From: Bacteroidales bacterium
Lineage (GTDB): Bacteria > Bacteroidota > Bacteroidia > Bacteroidales > Porphyromonadaceae
DNA length: 64,000 bases
Assembly: GCA_004555765.1 (NCBI GenBank)
Contig: SFHG01000003.1
Coordinates: forward strand, 4,313 to 68,312
Direction of reading: 5' to 3'
Shown: in pieces, positions 7,652-19,000 of the stretch
How the letters are laid out: every line of letters starts with the position of its first letter
Numbering within the stretch: the first letter of the stretch is position 1
The notes under the pieces: generated by a model
What the model was told of the DNA's origin: nothing
The model's input: the letters and a program-made list of their open reading frames with translations, nothing else
Database searches by the model: none
Position numbers and translations under genes: made by a program

Positions 7652-9691
7652 ATGAGTAAAAAACCTGCGCTCTCCCAAATCGGGGCCGACAACGTGCGCA
7701 TACTCGCACTCTCTATGGTCGAAAAAGCCAAGAGCGGCCACCCCGGCGGTGCTATGGGCGGTGCCGACTTCGCCTACATCCTTTATTCCGAGTTTTTGAG
7801 ATTTAATCCCGACGATGCCGAGTGGTTTCAGAGAGACCGTTTCTTCCTCGACCCCGGGCATATGAGTGCCATGCTTTACTCCGTACTCTGTATGACGGGC
7901 AGGCTCGATATGGAAGATCTCAAGCAGTTCCGCCAGTGGCAAAGCCACACGCCGGGTCACCCGGAGCTTGATGTCCTCCACGGCATCGAAAATTCCTCCG
8001 GTCCGCTTGGACAGGGACACGCCATTGCTGTAGGCGCGGCGATAGCTGCGAAGAAGATGGCGGCGGAGTTCGGTGAGACGGCGGTGCCTCAGCGCATCTT
8101 CGCCTTCATCAGCGACGGCGGGGTGCAGGAAGAGATCTCCCAAGGTGCCGGTCGCATCGCAGGTCACCTGGGACTGGACAACCTCGTGATGTTTTATGAC
8201 GCAAACCGCATTCAGCTCTCCACCGAGGTGGACGAAGTCACGAGCGAAGACGTAGAGATGAAGTACAAAGCCTGGGGCTGGCACGTCATCGTCATCGACG
8301 GCAACGACCACGGCGAGATCCGTCACGCGCTCAAAAAAGCCATCGACTACAAGGGTAAGCCCACCCTCATCATCGGCAATACGGTGATGGGCAAAGGTGC
8401 CGTTGGTGCGGAGGGCGAGTCCTTTGAGAACCTCGTCTCCACACACGGTCAGCCCCTCAGCAAAGCGGGCGCGTCGACGGCAGAAACCATCAGACACCTC
8501 GGGGGCGATCCGGAGGATCCATTCCGTATCTTCCCCGAAGTCCGGGCGGTCTTCGACAAGCGCAAGGATGAGCTCAGGGCAGAAATCGCGGACTGGAGAA
8601 AGGACTTCGAGAAGTGGGAGAAAAACAACGCCGACAAAGCGACCGAACTGAAGTCCTGGCTCTCGGGCAAAGTCGAAAACATAGACTGGTCAGCAATCGA
8701 ACAGAAACCGGACATCGCCACCCGCAACGCCTCTGCCGCCGTCCTTGGTGAGCTCGCAAAGAAAGTCCCCAATATGATCGTCTCCAGTGCCGACCTCTCC
8801 AATAGCGACAAGACGGACGGCTTCCTGAAGCAGACGAAGCCTATCGTGAGGGGAGACTTCTCGGGCAAATTCATCAATATCGGTGTCTCCGAGCTTACCA
8901 TGGCGGCGCTCAGTATGGGGCTTGCGCTGCACGGCGGCATCATCCCGGCTTGCGGCACTTTCTTTGCCTTCAGCGACTATATGAAGCCCGCCATACGCCT
9001 CGCGGCGCTGATGGGTCTCCACATCGTCTACATCTGGACGCACGACGCCTTCCGTGTAGGCGAAGACGGCCCCACGCATGAGCCTGTGGAGCAGGAAGCG
9101 CAGATCCGCCTCCTTGAGAAGCTCCAAAACCACGCAGGCAAGAACTCGATGCTGGTTCTCCGCCCCGCAGACAACCACGAGACGACCGTAGCGTGGAAAA
9201 TGGCTCTCGAAAACCTCGACACCCCCACCGGCCTCATCCTCTCCCGTCAGGACATCAAGACCCTGCCCGCCAACGACTACGAAAAGAGTCTCCGCGCAGA
9301 GAAAGGCGGCTACAACGTAGCCACAGTGGAGCGACCCGCCGCCATCCTCGTCGGCAACGGCTCCGAAGTCTCCACACTTGTCGCGGGTGCCGAGATCCTC
9401 AAGGGCGAAGGCATCGAAGTGAACATCGCTTCCATCCCCTCCGAAGGAGTTTTCCGGAACCAGCCCAAAGCCTACCAAGACGCCGTCCTCATCCCCGGCG
9501 TACCCCGCTTCGGACTTACCGCGGGTCTGCCCGTCACGCTTCAGGGTCTCGTGCCGGAAGGTACGGGAGAGATCTGGGGTATGAAGAGCTTCGGCTTCTC
9601 CGCGCCGTACAAGGTGCTGGACGAAAAGCTCGGCTTCACCCCGGAGAACGTCGCTAAGCAGGTACATCTCCTTTTGGACAAACAAAAGTAA
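7652..9691 (+). CDS. tkt: Transketolase
   Basis: A 679-residue full-length thiamine-diphosphate enzyme of the non-oxidative pentose phosphate pathway. N-terminal KSGHPGGAMGGAD, HGIENSSGPLGQGHAIAVGAA and the ThDP-magnesium segment SDGGVQEEISQGA...YDANRIQLS are present. The pyrimidine domain has WTHDAFRVGEDGPTHEPVEQ, which carries the substrate-binding His/Asp residues. The ATG at 7652 (MSKKPALSQIGADNVR) is chosen because residues upstream have no family counterpart. RpiB of the same pathway follows after a repeat-filled gap. Confidence 0.96.
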   Translation: MSKKPALSQIGADNVRILALSMVEKAKSGHPGGAMGGADFAYILYSEFLRFNPDDAEWFQRDRFFLDPGHMSAMLYSVLCMTGRLDMEDLKQFRQWQSHTPGHPELDVLHGIENSSGPLGQGHAIAVGAAIAAKKMAAEFGETAVPQRIFAFISDGGVQEEISQGAGRIAGHLGLDNLVMFYDANRIQLSTEVDEVTSEDVEMKYKAWGWHVIVIDGNDHGEIRHALKKAIDYKGKPTLIIGNTVMGKGAVGAEGESFENLVSTHGQPLSKAGASTAETIRHLGGDPEDPFRIFPEVRAVFDKRKDELRAEIADWRKDFEKWEKNNADKATELKSWLSGKVENIDWSAIEQKPDIATRNASAAVLGELAKKVPNMIVSSADLSNSDKTDGFLKQTKPIVRGDFSGKFINIGVSELTMAALSMGLALHGGIIPACGTFFAFSDYMKPAIRLAALMGLHIVYIWTHDAFRVGEDGPTHEPVEQEAQIRLLEKLQNHAGKNSMLVLRPADNHETTVAWKMALENLDTPTGLILSRQDIKTLPANDYEKSLRAEKGGYNVATVERPAAILVGNGSEVSTLVAGAEILKGEGIEVNIASIPSEGVFRNQPKAYQDAVLIPGVPRFGLTAGLPVTLQGLVPEGTGEIWGMKSFGFSAPYKVLDEKLGFTPENVAKQVHLLLDKQK

Positions 9692-9704
9692 CCACAGAGC
9701 AAAA

Positions 9705-9788
9705 GAGATACAGGCCGAAAGTTTCTCCGGACACGAACCGGCGTTTCGTCGTCACACGTACCGGGAAAACATTTTCGGTCTGTATCTC
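9705..9788. repeat. Dispersed palindromic intergenic repeat, copy 3
   Basis: GAGATACAGGCCGAAA (9705-9720) is nearly the reverse complement of TTTCGGTCTGTATCTC (9773-9788). Between them lie CACGAACCGG and CACGTACCGG half-sites. It fills the tkt-rpiB gap. Confidence 0.75.
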
Positions 9789-9828
9789 CCCTAAACGGTC
9801 TTTTTAAACAAAAAGTACAGACACCACG

Positions 9829-10281
9829 ATGTTGAAAAAAGGAATGAGAGTAGGCTTTGCCGCCGACCATGCGGGATTCCCGATGAAAGAGAACCTGAAG
9901 AAGGAGTTCCAAAGCCTTTACCCCGATGTCGAAGTCATCGACTATGGCACGGATTCCCTTGCCTCGGTCGATTACCCCGACTTTGCAAAGAAACTGGCTC
10001 GTGCCGTCCAAAGCGGAGAAGTCGACTTCGGTGTGGCCTCCTGCGGTACCTCCAACGGCATCACCATCACGCTGAACCGCTTTAAGGGCATCCGCGCAGC
10101 CATCGCCTGGGACAGAGAAGTGGCCTCCCTCGTCCGCAGGCACAACGATGCCAACATCCTCTCCATCCCCGGGCGTTTTGTCACGCTGAACGAAGGGGTC
10201 GAACTGATGAAAGTCTTTTTCTCCACCGAGTTTGAAGGCGGTCGCCACCGGAGAAGAATCGATAAAATAGACGAAGAGTAG
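9829..10281 (+). CDS. rpiB: Ribose-5-phosphate isomerase B
   Basis: A 150-residue RpiB/LacA-type sugar phosphate isomerase interconverting ribose 5-phosphate and ribulose 5-phosphate. DHAG (residues 13-16) and the catalytic-cysteine segment ASCGTSNGI (Cys72) are present, and the RHRRRID near the C-terminus supplies phosphate-binding Arg/His residues. It fits with the transketolase upstream. The M3 peptidase gene starts 4 bases after its stop, so the two are probably one operon. Confidence 0.93.
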   Translation: MLKKGMRVGFAADHAGFPMKENLKKEFQSLYPDVEVIDYGTDSLASVDYPDFAKKLARAVQSGEVDFGVASCGTSNGITITLNRFKGIRAAIAWDREVASLVRRHNDANILSIPGRFVTLNEGVELMKVFFSTEFEGGRHRRRIDKIDEE

Positions 10282-10284
10282 CAA

Positions 10285-12291
10285 ATGACAGAAGAGAGAG
10301 TTTACCCGGACTTTGCACACCGTGATGCGGATACGCTGGCTTCGCGTGTCCTTGAGGCACTCGAAAAGCATAAGGCAGAGATTGACGAGATAAAGGCAGT
10401 GCCTCAAGAAGAGGCGACGTTCCGGAACACCGTCCTCGCACTCGAGGAGAGCGGCAAAGAGCTCGACCTCGCCTCCGCCGTCTTCTTTAACCTCCTCCAC
10501 GCCGACGCGGACGATCGCCTGATGGAGCGAAGCGAAGAAGTCACTTCACGCCTCACGGAGGTCGCAAACGAAGTGAATATGGACCGCGACCTTGCCCTCA
10601 AGGTGAAAGCCATCTACGAAGGCGACCAAAGCGCCCTCTCCGACATTGAGAAAAGGCTCCTTTTCCGCTCCTACGACGGGTACAAAAGAAGTGGGGCATT
10701 CCTCACGGACGATGTCCGGGGCAAACTCAAAAATCTACGGATGCAGCTGGCGGTCGCTACGCTTAACTTCGGGCAAAATATGCTCAAGGAGCAAAACGCC
10801 TACCGCCTCTCCGTCCGCGACGCTTCCGTCCTCACCCGCCTGCCCGAGAGTGCCCTACGCTCTGCCAAAAAGAAGGCGGAAGAGGAAGGCCTCGACGGTT
10901 ATGTCTTCGACTTCTCCATGCCGAGCTACACCGCCATCATGAAGTACTGCGACTCACGCCCCACCCGTGAGAAAATGGCGCGGGACAGAGCCAGGCTGTG
11001 CTTCGACCCCGGGAAGGAAACGAGCAACATCTCCCTCGTCTACGAAATCGCCGGTCTGAGAAGCGAGATATCGAGAGCCCTCGGATACGAGACTTTTGCA
11101 GAATGCACACTCTCTGAGAAGATGGCCAAAAAGCCCGAGACCGTCCTCCAAATGCTGGACAGCCTTCGGGACGCCTATCTCCCCAAGGCCCGGGAAGAAG
11201 TCCGGGAAGTACAGGCTTTCGCCGACACCATCGGCGGACCTAATCCCCTCGAACCTTGGGACTGGAGCTATTACACAGAGCTATTCCGCGAGAAAAACCT
11301 CTCCTACGACGAAGAAGCCACCCGCCCGTACTTTTCCCTCGGGGAGTCCGTCAGCGCCCTCTTCGGACTCGCCCACGACCTCTACGGCATATCGATACGG
11401 AAGAATGACACACTCCCTGCGTACCACCCCGATGTCACGGTGTGGGACGTCACAAGGGACGAAGACGGCAGCCTCGTCGGTACACTCCTCACGGACTTTT
11501 TCCCCCGCAAAGGCAAGCAGAGCGGAGCTTGGATGACGAACTTCGTAGAGGCGTACGATGGCGTACGCCCGGTCGTCTCTCTCGTAATGAACTTTACTCC
11601 GGAGACGGGCGGCAAGCCCTCTCTCCTCACGTTTGATGAGGTTAGTACGATGTTTCATGAGTTCGGTCACGGACTTCACGGGCTTCTGACCCGCGTGCCT
11701 TTCTCGTCCCTCTCCGGCACCAACGTCGTCCATGACTTCGTCGAGCTTCCGTCCCAAATCATGGAAAACTGGCTCAGAGAGCCGGACTTCCTCCGCACCT
11801 TCGCCCGCCACTACGAGACCGGGGAGACGATCCCGGAAGATATAGTGGAAGCCATTACGCGAAATGCACGTTTCCTCGCCGGCTATGCCTGTGTCCGTCA
11901 GCTCGGATTCGGGTACCTCGATATGGCGTGGTACGGTCGGCATCCGGAAGAGCTTCCCAAGGAGATCGAGAAGCTGGAGGACGAAGTCTCCGAACCAATA
12001 CGGCTTTTGCCCAAGCTGGAAGGGGGTGCGACAAGTACCTCATTCGGACACATCTTCAGCGGCGGGTATGCCGCGGGCTATTACGGCTACAAGTGGAGCG
12101 AGATATTGGACGCGGATGCGTTTGAAGAATTTCGCCACGCAGGGCTTCGCGACAAGTCCACCGCCGACCGGTTCCGCACCTGTATCTTGGAAAAAGGCGA
12201 CTCAGAAGATCCGGAAGTGCTCTATGAGCGTTTCAAGGGGCGCGCTGCCACACCGGACGCGCTGCTTCGGCGCGATGGTCTAACCGGATAA
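10285..12291 (+). CDS. M3-family metallopeptidase (peptidyl-dipeptidase / oligopeptidase type)
   Basis: A 668-residue zinc oligopeptidase. The active site HEFGH lies at residues 458-462 (His458, Glu459, His462), with the third zinc ligand expected in the ELPSQIMENW segment. GGYAAGYYGYKWSEILDADAFEEF near the C-terminus is the substrate-binding tail of the Dcp/OpdA group. There is no signal peptide, so it should act in the cytoplasm on short peptides. Dcp and oligopeptidase A cannot be separated with confidence from sequence alone. It sits between rpiB (4-base gap) and ruvA (12-base gap). Confidence 0.9.
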   Translation: MTEERVYPDFAHRDADTLASRVLEALEKHKAEIDEIKAVPQEEATFRNTVLALEESGKELDLASAVFFNLLHADADDRLMERSEEVTSRLTEVANEVNMDRDLALKVKAIYEGDQSALSDIEKRLLFRSYDGYKRSGAFLTDDVRGKLKNLRMQLAVATLNFGQNMLKEQNAYRLSVRDASVLTRLPESALRSAKKKAEEEGLDGYVFDFSMPSYTAIMKYCDSRPTREKMARDRARLCFDPGKETSNISLVYEIAGLRSEISRALGYETFAECTLSEKMAKKPETVLQMLDSLRDAYLPKAREEVREVQAFADTIGGPNPLEPWDWSYYTELFREKNLSYDEEATRPYFSLGESVSALFGLAHDLYGISIRKNDTLPAYHPDVTVWDVTRDEDGSLVGTLLTDFFPRKGKQSGAWMTNFVEAYDGVRPVVSLVMNFTPETGGKPSLLTFDEVSTMFHEFGHGLHGLLTRVPFSSLSGTNVVHDFVELPSQIMENWLREPDFLRTFARHYETGETIPEDIVEAITRNARFLAGYACVRQLGFGYLDMAWYGRHPEELPKEIEKLEDEVSEPIRLLPKLEGGATSTSFGHIFSGGYAAGYYGYKWSEILDADAFEEFRHAGLRDKSTADRFRTCILEKGDSEDPEVLYERFKGRAATPDALLRRDGLTG

Positions 12292-12303
12292 GATACAGGC
12301 TCT

Positions 12304-12906
12304 ATGATCGAATTCATCCGTGGCACCGTTAGTGACCTCACCCCCACAAGTGTCGTCCTTGAGACGGGCGGCGTGGGCTATTTCCTCAATACGTCCCTCA
12401 ATACCTCTTCCCGTCTGAAAGAGGGCGAGACTGCGAAGCTCCTCGTTTACGAGTCTATCCGCGAGGACGCGTACGATCTATTCGGATTCATAGACTCCTT
12501 CGAGCGCGAACTCTTTCTGCTCCTCATCACGGTCAAAGGCATCGGTCCCTCTTCGGCGCGTACTATGCTGAGCAGCTATCCTCCGAAAGACCTCGCCCGC
12601 TACATCGCCGAAGAGAATACCACCGCACTCAAAGGAGTCAAAGGCGTGGGAGCCCGCACTGCAGAACGCATCATCGTGGAACTCAAAAATAAGATCGGAG
12701 ACCTCTACTCGGGACTCACCCCGTCCGGCTCGGCTGCCGCGGCTCTTACGGACAGGAGAGAGGAATACGAAGAAGCGGAGAAAGCATTTGTGGCACTCGG
12801 CTATACGCCTGCACAAGCCAAGGCTGTCGTGGCAAAGCTCGTCAAAGCCAACCCCGATATGGGCATCAACGAGATGGTGCGCCAAGGTCTCCGCCTAATG
12901 AACTGA
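12304..12906 (+). CDS. ruvA: Holliday junction branch-migration protein RuvA
   Basis: A 200-residue RuvA. The OB-fold N-terminus IEFIRGTV...GGVGYFL, the two helix-hairpin-helix segments (VKGIGPSSARTML and VKGVGARTAERIIVELKNKI) and the C-terminal three-helix RuvB-binding domain (EEAEKAFVALGYTPAQAK) are in order. It tethers Holliday junctions for RuvB. Its position directly before sprA recurs in other Bacteroidota in my recollection. Stop at 12904-12906; the 155-base gap to sprA has no repeat copy and only a weak CATCTTTG promoter-like box near 13017. Confidence 0.95.
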   Translation: MIEFIRGTVSDLTPTSVVLETGGVGYFLNTSLNTSSRLKEGETAKLLVYESIREDAYDLFGFIDSFERELFLLLITVKGIGPSSARTMLSSYPPKDLARYIAEENTTALKGVKGVGARTAERIIVELKNKIGDLYSGLTPSGSAAAALTDRREEYEEAEKAFVALGYTPAQAKAVVAKLVKANPDMGINEMVRQGLRLMN

Positions 12907-13061
12907 CCCCTCCCTCTCTCCCCGCCCTGCAACTACCCGGGAGAAGCTTTTTCACGCTCTTGTTTTTCAAATTTTCTACTCATAATGACTCGTAGAAAAG
13001 GATTAGAATCCTTCTCATCTTTGCCTAAGGAAAAACTAAATGTTAATCCTCTCAGTAGCGT

Positions 13062-16000
13062 ATGTCTCTCCTCCTCTCGGCGGCCATTCTTACAGCAGCT
13101 CTGACTGTTACTGCTGAGACGGTTTTTTTTTCACCATCACTCGCAAATGGGCTGCCAAAGGATGGGCAGGTGAAAGGAGGACAGGGGAAGGACTCGGTGG
13201 CGTATCATCCGAGGACGAAACTGTATTTTGTCTACCGACAGGATTCTCTCGCCCTATGGCGGTTGAGTAAAGTCCTTAGTCCGGAGGACTTCCTAAGCTA
13301 CAAAGAAGAAAGTTTACTAAACGAAAGACCAAAGGATTTTGTCCCAAAGAGCGAGTCAAAGAAAGACAAGCCCAAGGGCGGACTGACCTTTTCGGCAGTC
13401 GGAGATGCAAGCCTGAAAGTAGGAGGCTCCGTCGTTGAGGACGACGCGCCGGCTCTACCCGCTTCGATGCGAAGGAGAAGCTATGCGGATGTACTTTTCG
13501 AGAGTAATGTGGCGCTGCAAGCGGGATACGGAGAGTACCTCCGCCTCGACTTGAAGTACAACACACAGTCGATGATGGTCCGCAACAGGCGGTCTCTGCA
13601 ACTAACCTATGAGGGCGACCGATTCGACCCGATCGAAAGGCTTCAGGCGGGGCATATCTCTTTCGTCAGCAAGAACCCCCTCATCACTTCGGGGTCGGAT
13701 CTTTTCGGATTGAGGGGGGATTTCCGTTTCGGCAGGCTCAAGCTGACCGCGTTAGCCGCCCGTCAGCACGATATGGAGCGGAAGATGATCATCGGCGCTG
13801 GCGGAGGTGGAATGAGGTCGTTTGAGTGGAAGAGCTCGGACTATCAGTTCGGTCAGCATTTTTTCCTCCTAAAGAGTTTCGCCGAGAGCTACGACGAAAG
13901 GCTTGCGAACCTGCCTCTCGTGCAAAGTAATCTCCTTGTCGAACGCATAGAAGTCTGGGTTACCAACGAACAGGGATACGTATCCGAGGCGGACGCAGTT
14001 CCCGTGATGGCATCGAAAGAATGGGCACTGACGGGAGAGAAAGGGACGACACTCATCAAGCTGCCTGCCGCAAAGCGACTGCAAGAAGGTGCCTATTACT
14101 ACAATCCCGCACTCGGTTTTCTCTCACTGCGCGTGCCTCTTGGCTCCCGACAGAGACTTGGAGTGGCATTCCGTTACACATTAGACGGAGAGACACACCA
14201 GGTGGGGACATTCTCTTCGGATGGAGGAGAGGTGGAAGTGGCACTCCTTTCGGACGAACAAAAGGTACCGGGAGACCCCCTCTGGTCGCTTATGATGAAA
14301 AACGGGTACCCGCTACCACAATTTTCTAACGCGGACTTCACGCTGGAGCTACTCTATCGCGACCCGAAGTCCGGGGTGGATGCACCTGCAGACGGAGACG
14401 GAACCCCTTGGCTCAAACTCTTCGGTCTCGACCGTACAAACACATCAGGCGACGGCACCCTCTCCGACGGACTTGTGGACAACCTCCCCGGGGTACTCTT
14501 CGTCCCCGGAGGCGGTACGCTCTTTTTGCCCCAACGGTACCCATTTGCCACAGTGCCCCAAGAAGAGCGCATGAAATACCCCGGATTGTACACCCACACG
14601 CCATACGATGCCCGAAAGGAGACGGAGCGTGACCGCTTCATCCTCAGAGGTCGTGTGGAAGGGGCTTCCGGACAGTCCGGGGGGACAATTTCCCTCGGCT
14701 CTGCCGACCTCATACCGGGGAGCGTCACGCTCTCCTCGGTGGGCGGAAAGACTTACGTCGAAGGGGTGGACTACGAGATTGATTACGCACAAGGGACACT
14801 TCGGATGCTCAGCCCGTCGGATGAAGAGATAGAGGTTACGATAAGGGAAAAAGAGCTGTCGAGAGCAAAAGAAAAGAACCTTCTCGGACTTGAGGCCTCT
14901 TATCTACTCTTGCCGTCCCTCTCGGTAGGCGGCACACTTTTGCACTACTACGAGAAAGCGCCTTACGAAAGGCTCAGATTGGGCGAAGAACCGGTGAAAA
15001 ATACGCTCTGGGGCTTATTCCTGAGATACTCCGACACCTATCCGACACTGACAGCGCTGCTTGACGAATGGCTCCCCGGAAGACTTACGGGAGAGAGCGG
15101 CTTGGACATAGGGCTTTCCTACGCCCGACTGCACTCCGGCTACAACGCAAAAGGACCCGTGTCTCTCGAAGACTTCGACCAAAGCGGTCAGATCATAGGG
15201 CTTACATTTCCGCAAGGGTGGAAGCTCGGGAGCAATCCTTTCCCGGATGAGACGAAGGGGAAAGACAGGCGTGGGCTTCTTGCTTGGTTTGCCGTCGACC
15301 CGATCCTCACCCGGGACGGGATGGAAGGGCAGCCTCCGTCGCTTGTCCGGGACGCCATGGAGCGCGCCAATCCGCTCGTAAGGGACTGGATAATGACAGA
15401 GCTCTACCCGTCACGGGACCGAAACCTCCTGGGACAAACCGTACTCCCTACGCTCAACTTCTCATTTTACCCCGATGAGCGGGGACCTTATGCTTCCGAC
15501 CTTGCGCTACTGGACGGTGAGGGAAAGTTTTCCGACCCTGTACGGTCGTGGGCTTCGACGACGTTCGCCCTGCAAGTAAACGACTTTCGGGAGGCGCAAG
15601 TAACCTATCTCGAAGGGTGGTTCATCGATCCCTACAGCCTCGACCCGGCGGCACCTGAAGGCACGCTTCTCTTCGACATCGGTCGGGTCTCCGAAGATGT
15701 TCTACCGGATGGACGTGCCGCTTATGAGAGCGCAGGAGCCTATGACGATACGCCACTCGGACGAGTGCCTGTCACGGTCCCGAACGTCTATGCTTTTGAC
15801 CGGACGGGTGGCACGGACATAGCGCGGCAGGACAGAGGGCTCGACGGTCTCTCCGATGACGAGGAGCGCGTACGCTTCCCATCTGACGAAAGACTTGGGG
15901 AAGACCCCTCCCGCGACAATTACCGCTTCTATCTCGATCCGTTTTATGACCAAGTGTCTGCCGGGATTCTCGAGCGGTACAAGGCGATCAACGGCACCGA

Positions 16001-19000
16001 AGGCAACTCTGTACCCCGCACTGTATCGGGACTGGATGCAGCTTCGAGCCTCGAGCCGGACAGAGAGGATATCGACGGCAATTTTCTACTCGAGACAGAG
16101 GAGAACTTCTTTCGGTACGAAATGCGGCTCTCATCCGATATGTCGGGGGCTCACGTGATAGCCGAGCGTACCGTCGAAGTCGAAATGCCGGACGGCAGCA
16201 AACGGAGGGTGCGGTGGCTCAAGTTCCGTATCCCGCTCTCCCGCCCCTCCTCCGTCATCGGCAGACCACTCTTGGAGGACATCCGCTCTCTCCGCCTCTC
16301 TTTTCACGGCTTCAGTCGGGCACTCCAGCTCCGCTTTGCCGACCTTAGGTTTGTCTCTTCCTCTTGGCAAGTCTTTGACCGGGCATTGGACGAAAAAGAC
16401 CTCCGGACGGCTTCCGCCTCCATTTCCCGTCTCAGTCTCGAAGAAGACGGAGCCCGTACGCCCATCCCTTACGCTTCGCCTCCCGGTGTCGAGAGAAACG
16501 TCACAAGTGGCGCCGTCTCTCTACTGAGAGCCGACGAGGAGGCTGTGGCACTCTCGTTCGAGAATCTGTCAAAAGGCCAAGGTACAGCCGTCTTCCACAA
16601 CCCCATCCCTTGGGATCTCCGTCACTACCGAACCCTCTCCCTTTTCGCCCACCTTGAGACCGAGGAGACATTGCGGACGGGCGACATCGAACTCTTCGTC
16701 CGCATCGGCAGCGACTTCACGGACAACTTCTACGAAGTACGTCTGCCCCTCTCCGAGACACCCATTGCCGACTACACGCACCTCTCACCTGCCGAACTCG
16801 GCGCAGCAGTCTGGCCGGACGAAAACCGCCTCTCTGTCGACCTGGCTCTCCTTCCCGCCCTGAAACAAGAGCGCGACGAGACAGGTCACCCGGCTTCCGA
16901 ACTATATCAGGGTTCGAACCGCCTCTTCGTGAAAGGCTACCCCACACTGGGACAAATCTCTTCCGTCCTCATCGGCATACGCTCCCATAGAGACGGAGTC
17001 ACGAAAGGCGAAGTATGGGTCAACGAACTCACCGTGGACGGCACTCGCGAGACCGGCGGCGACGCATTCCTTGCCACGGGAGACCTCAGACTCTCCGATC
17101 TCCTCAGAGTACGTGCAGAGGGCGGTATGACGGCTGCGGGATTCGGTTCCGTGACCCAAAACGCCCGCATTGCCCCGCTTGAAGACTTGAGGCATCTCTC
17201 GGTACGCACCTCTTGGCGGTTGGACAAGTTTCTACCCGAAAGGTTTAACCTCTCTCTTCCCGCAGACTTGGACTTCTCTTCATTCGGCTCCACACCGCTT
17301 TATTCGCCCGACCAAACCGACCTTCTTTTTGACAAAGAGCGCGACGGTGAGCGGGCACTGAGCCGAAAGAAAGAATACCGCCTCCGTCTTGACAATTGGC
17401 GTAAAGTCCGTACCTCCTCGGATCCGAAGCCCAAAATCTACTCCCTCTCCAACCTCAGCCTCGCCTACGACTTGAGATATTCGGACGAGAAGACCCCTCA
17501 GTATCCCTCCCGAGTATTGAGGCAGATGCACGCCCTTTTCAGTTACGATTTCCGTCCCTCTCCGGACAACGGGATCGATCTCTCTTCCGAGTGGAATCGC
17601 CTCTACCACAAGGCCCTTTTCCCTTCATCCACGTCCTCTTCGCTTCAGTCTCAGTGGCTGTGGAGACGTCATCTCGCGCTTCACTTCAAGCCGCGGGAGG
17701 AAATAGCTTTGGCGTTCACAGGCAGTACGGAAGCACTCGTGGAGGAGCCTTTTGAGGCGCAGCACCTGAGGGACGAAGACGACGACTTCAGGCTCTTCAC
17801 CTCCGAGATTCTCCGGTCTCTTGCCGAGCTCGGCTCGACACAGCGGTACACCGGGACGGGCGAAGTCACGCTCCGTCTACCCCGTTTCTCGAAAGAAAAG
17901 CTCCGCACGCTCTCCGCCACACTCTCTCTGCAGAACAGCTTTACGTGGTCGAAAGGCATCCGCACCTCCCGCGCATTCACGGGCAATGACGTCACCTCCC
18001 GCAGGGTAGCCGACGGACGGGTCTCCTATGACTTCGGAGACCTGTTCCCGAAGGACGCCGGCTCAAAGGTCGGTCTTTTTTACCTCCACGGGCGGCACAC
18101 TTCGGGCGGTGCGATGCCGGGGCTCGGCCTCGAAGCTTCCAAAGCCTTCGGTGTGCCGAGCCTCTTCCTCTACCAACTGGGACTCGTCTCTCAAGAAGCA
18201 CAGATCCGAAAAGCCATAGAAAAGGAGTGGTTCCTCTCTCCCGACCAAATCGACAGACGCTACACACCCTCTTTCTACGACCTCGGAGCATACGAAGGGT
18301 CACTCTCCGTCACTCCGCTGAGGGGTCTGGAGTTCGTCCTCTCGCTCTCATACCGCTCCGAGAGACACACAACGCTGGATGCCCATTCCGGAGGTGTGGT
18401 AAGAAGGAGCGGAGCCATAAGGATGAGCACTGTGGGCTTAAAGGGCTTCCTTGAAAATCCGCTGAAGGCGGACGGGTATTCGTCCCGTCTCTTCGACCGT
18501 TTCCTCTCCGAAGCCTCGACCGGGTCTCCCGTCAGCGCATTTCTCTCCTCTTACGCCCTTTCCTCCGGTCATCTCGACAGGGATGCCCTCCCCGCCCTCT
18601 CTTCGCTTCTACCCAATTGGGCGATCTCCTACGACCTCACGACCTCCGTCCCCTGGCTCAAAGAACGCTTCACCGCATTCAAGCTCGAACACCGCTACAA
18701 CGGCTTCGTCGACGTCCCGCTCTTCGATCTTGCAGAAGGAAAAGACAGGAGCTCCGGCATCCCGTCGATGAATCTGACGGACGACCTCAATCCCCTCTTC
18801 GGCATCAACCTCACCACCCGCTTCGGGCTCACACTGAAGGAGCATTTTAACCGCCGCAGGAGCTTTACCATGATGCTCTCTTCACTCAGGATTCTGGAGC
18901 GGCAGGACTACGAAGTCTCGGGATTTCTATCCTACTCCAAGAGTTTTCCCGCTCTCTTCCGCCTGCCTTTCCCGCTCTTTGAAGATGCCGACCACAGGAT

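Noticed and set aside
16914..16925. GGTTCGAACC, a T-loop-like sequence
   Set aside because: Inside the sprA coding sequence, with no acceptor stem, anticodon stem or other tRNA parts around it.
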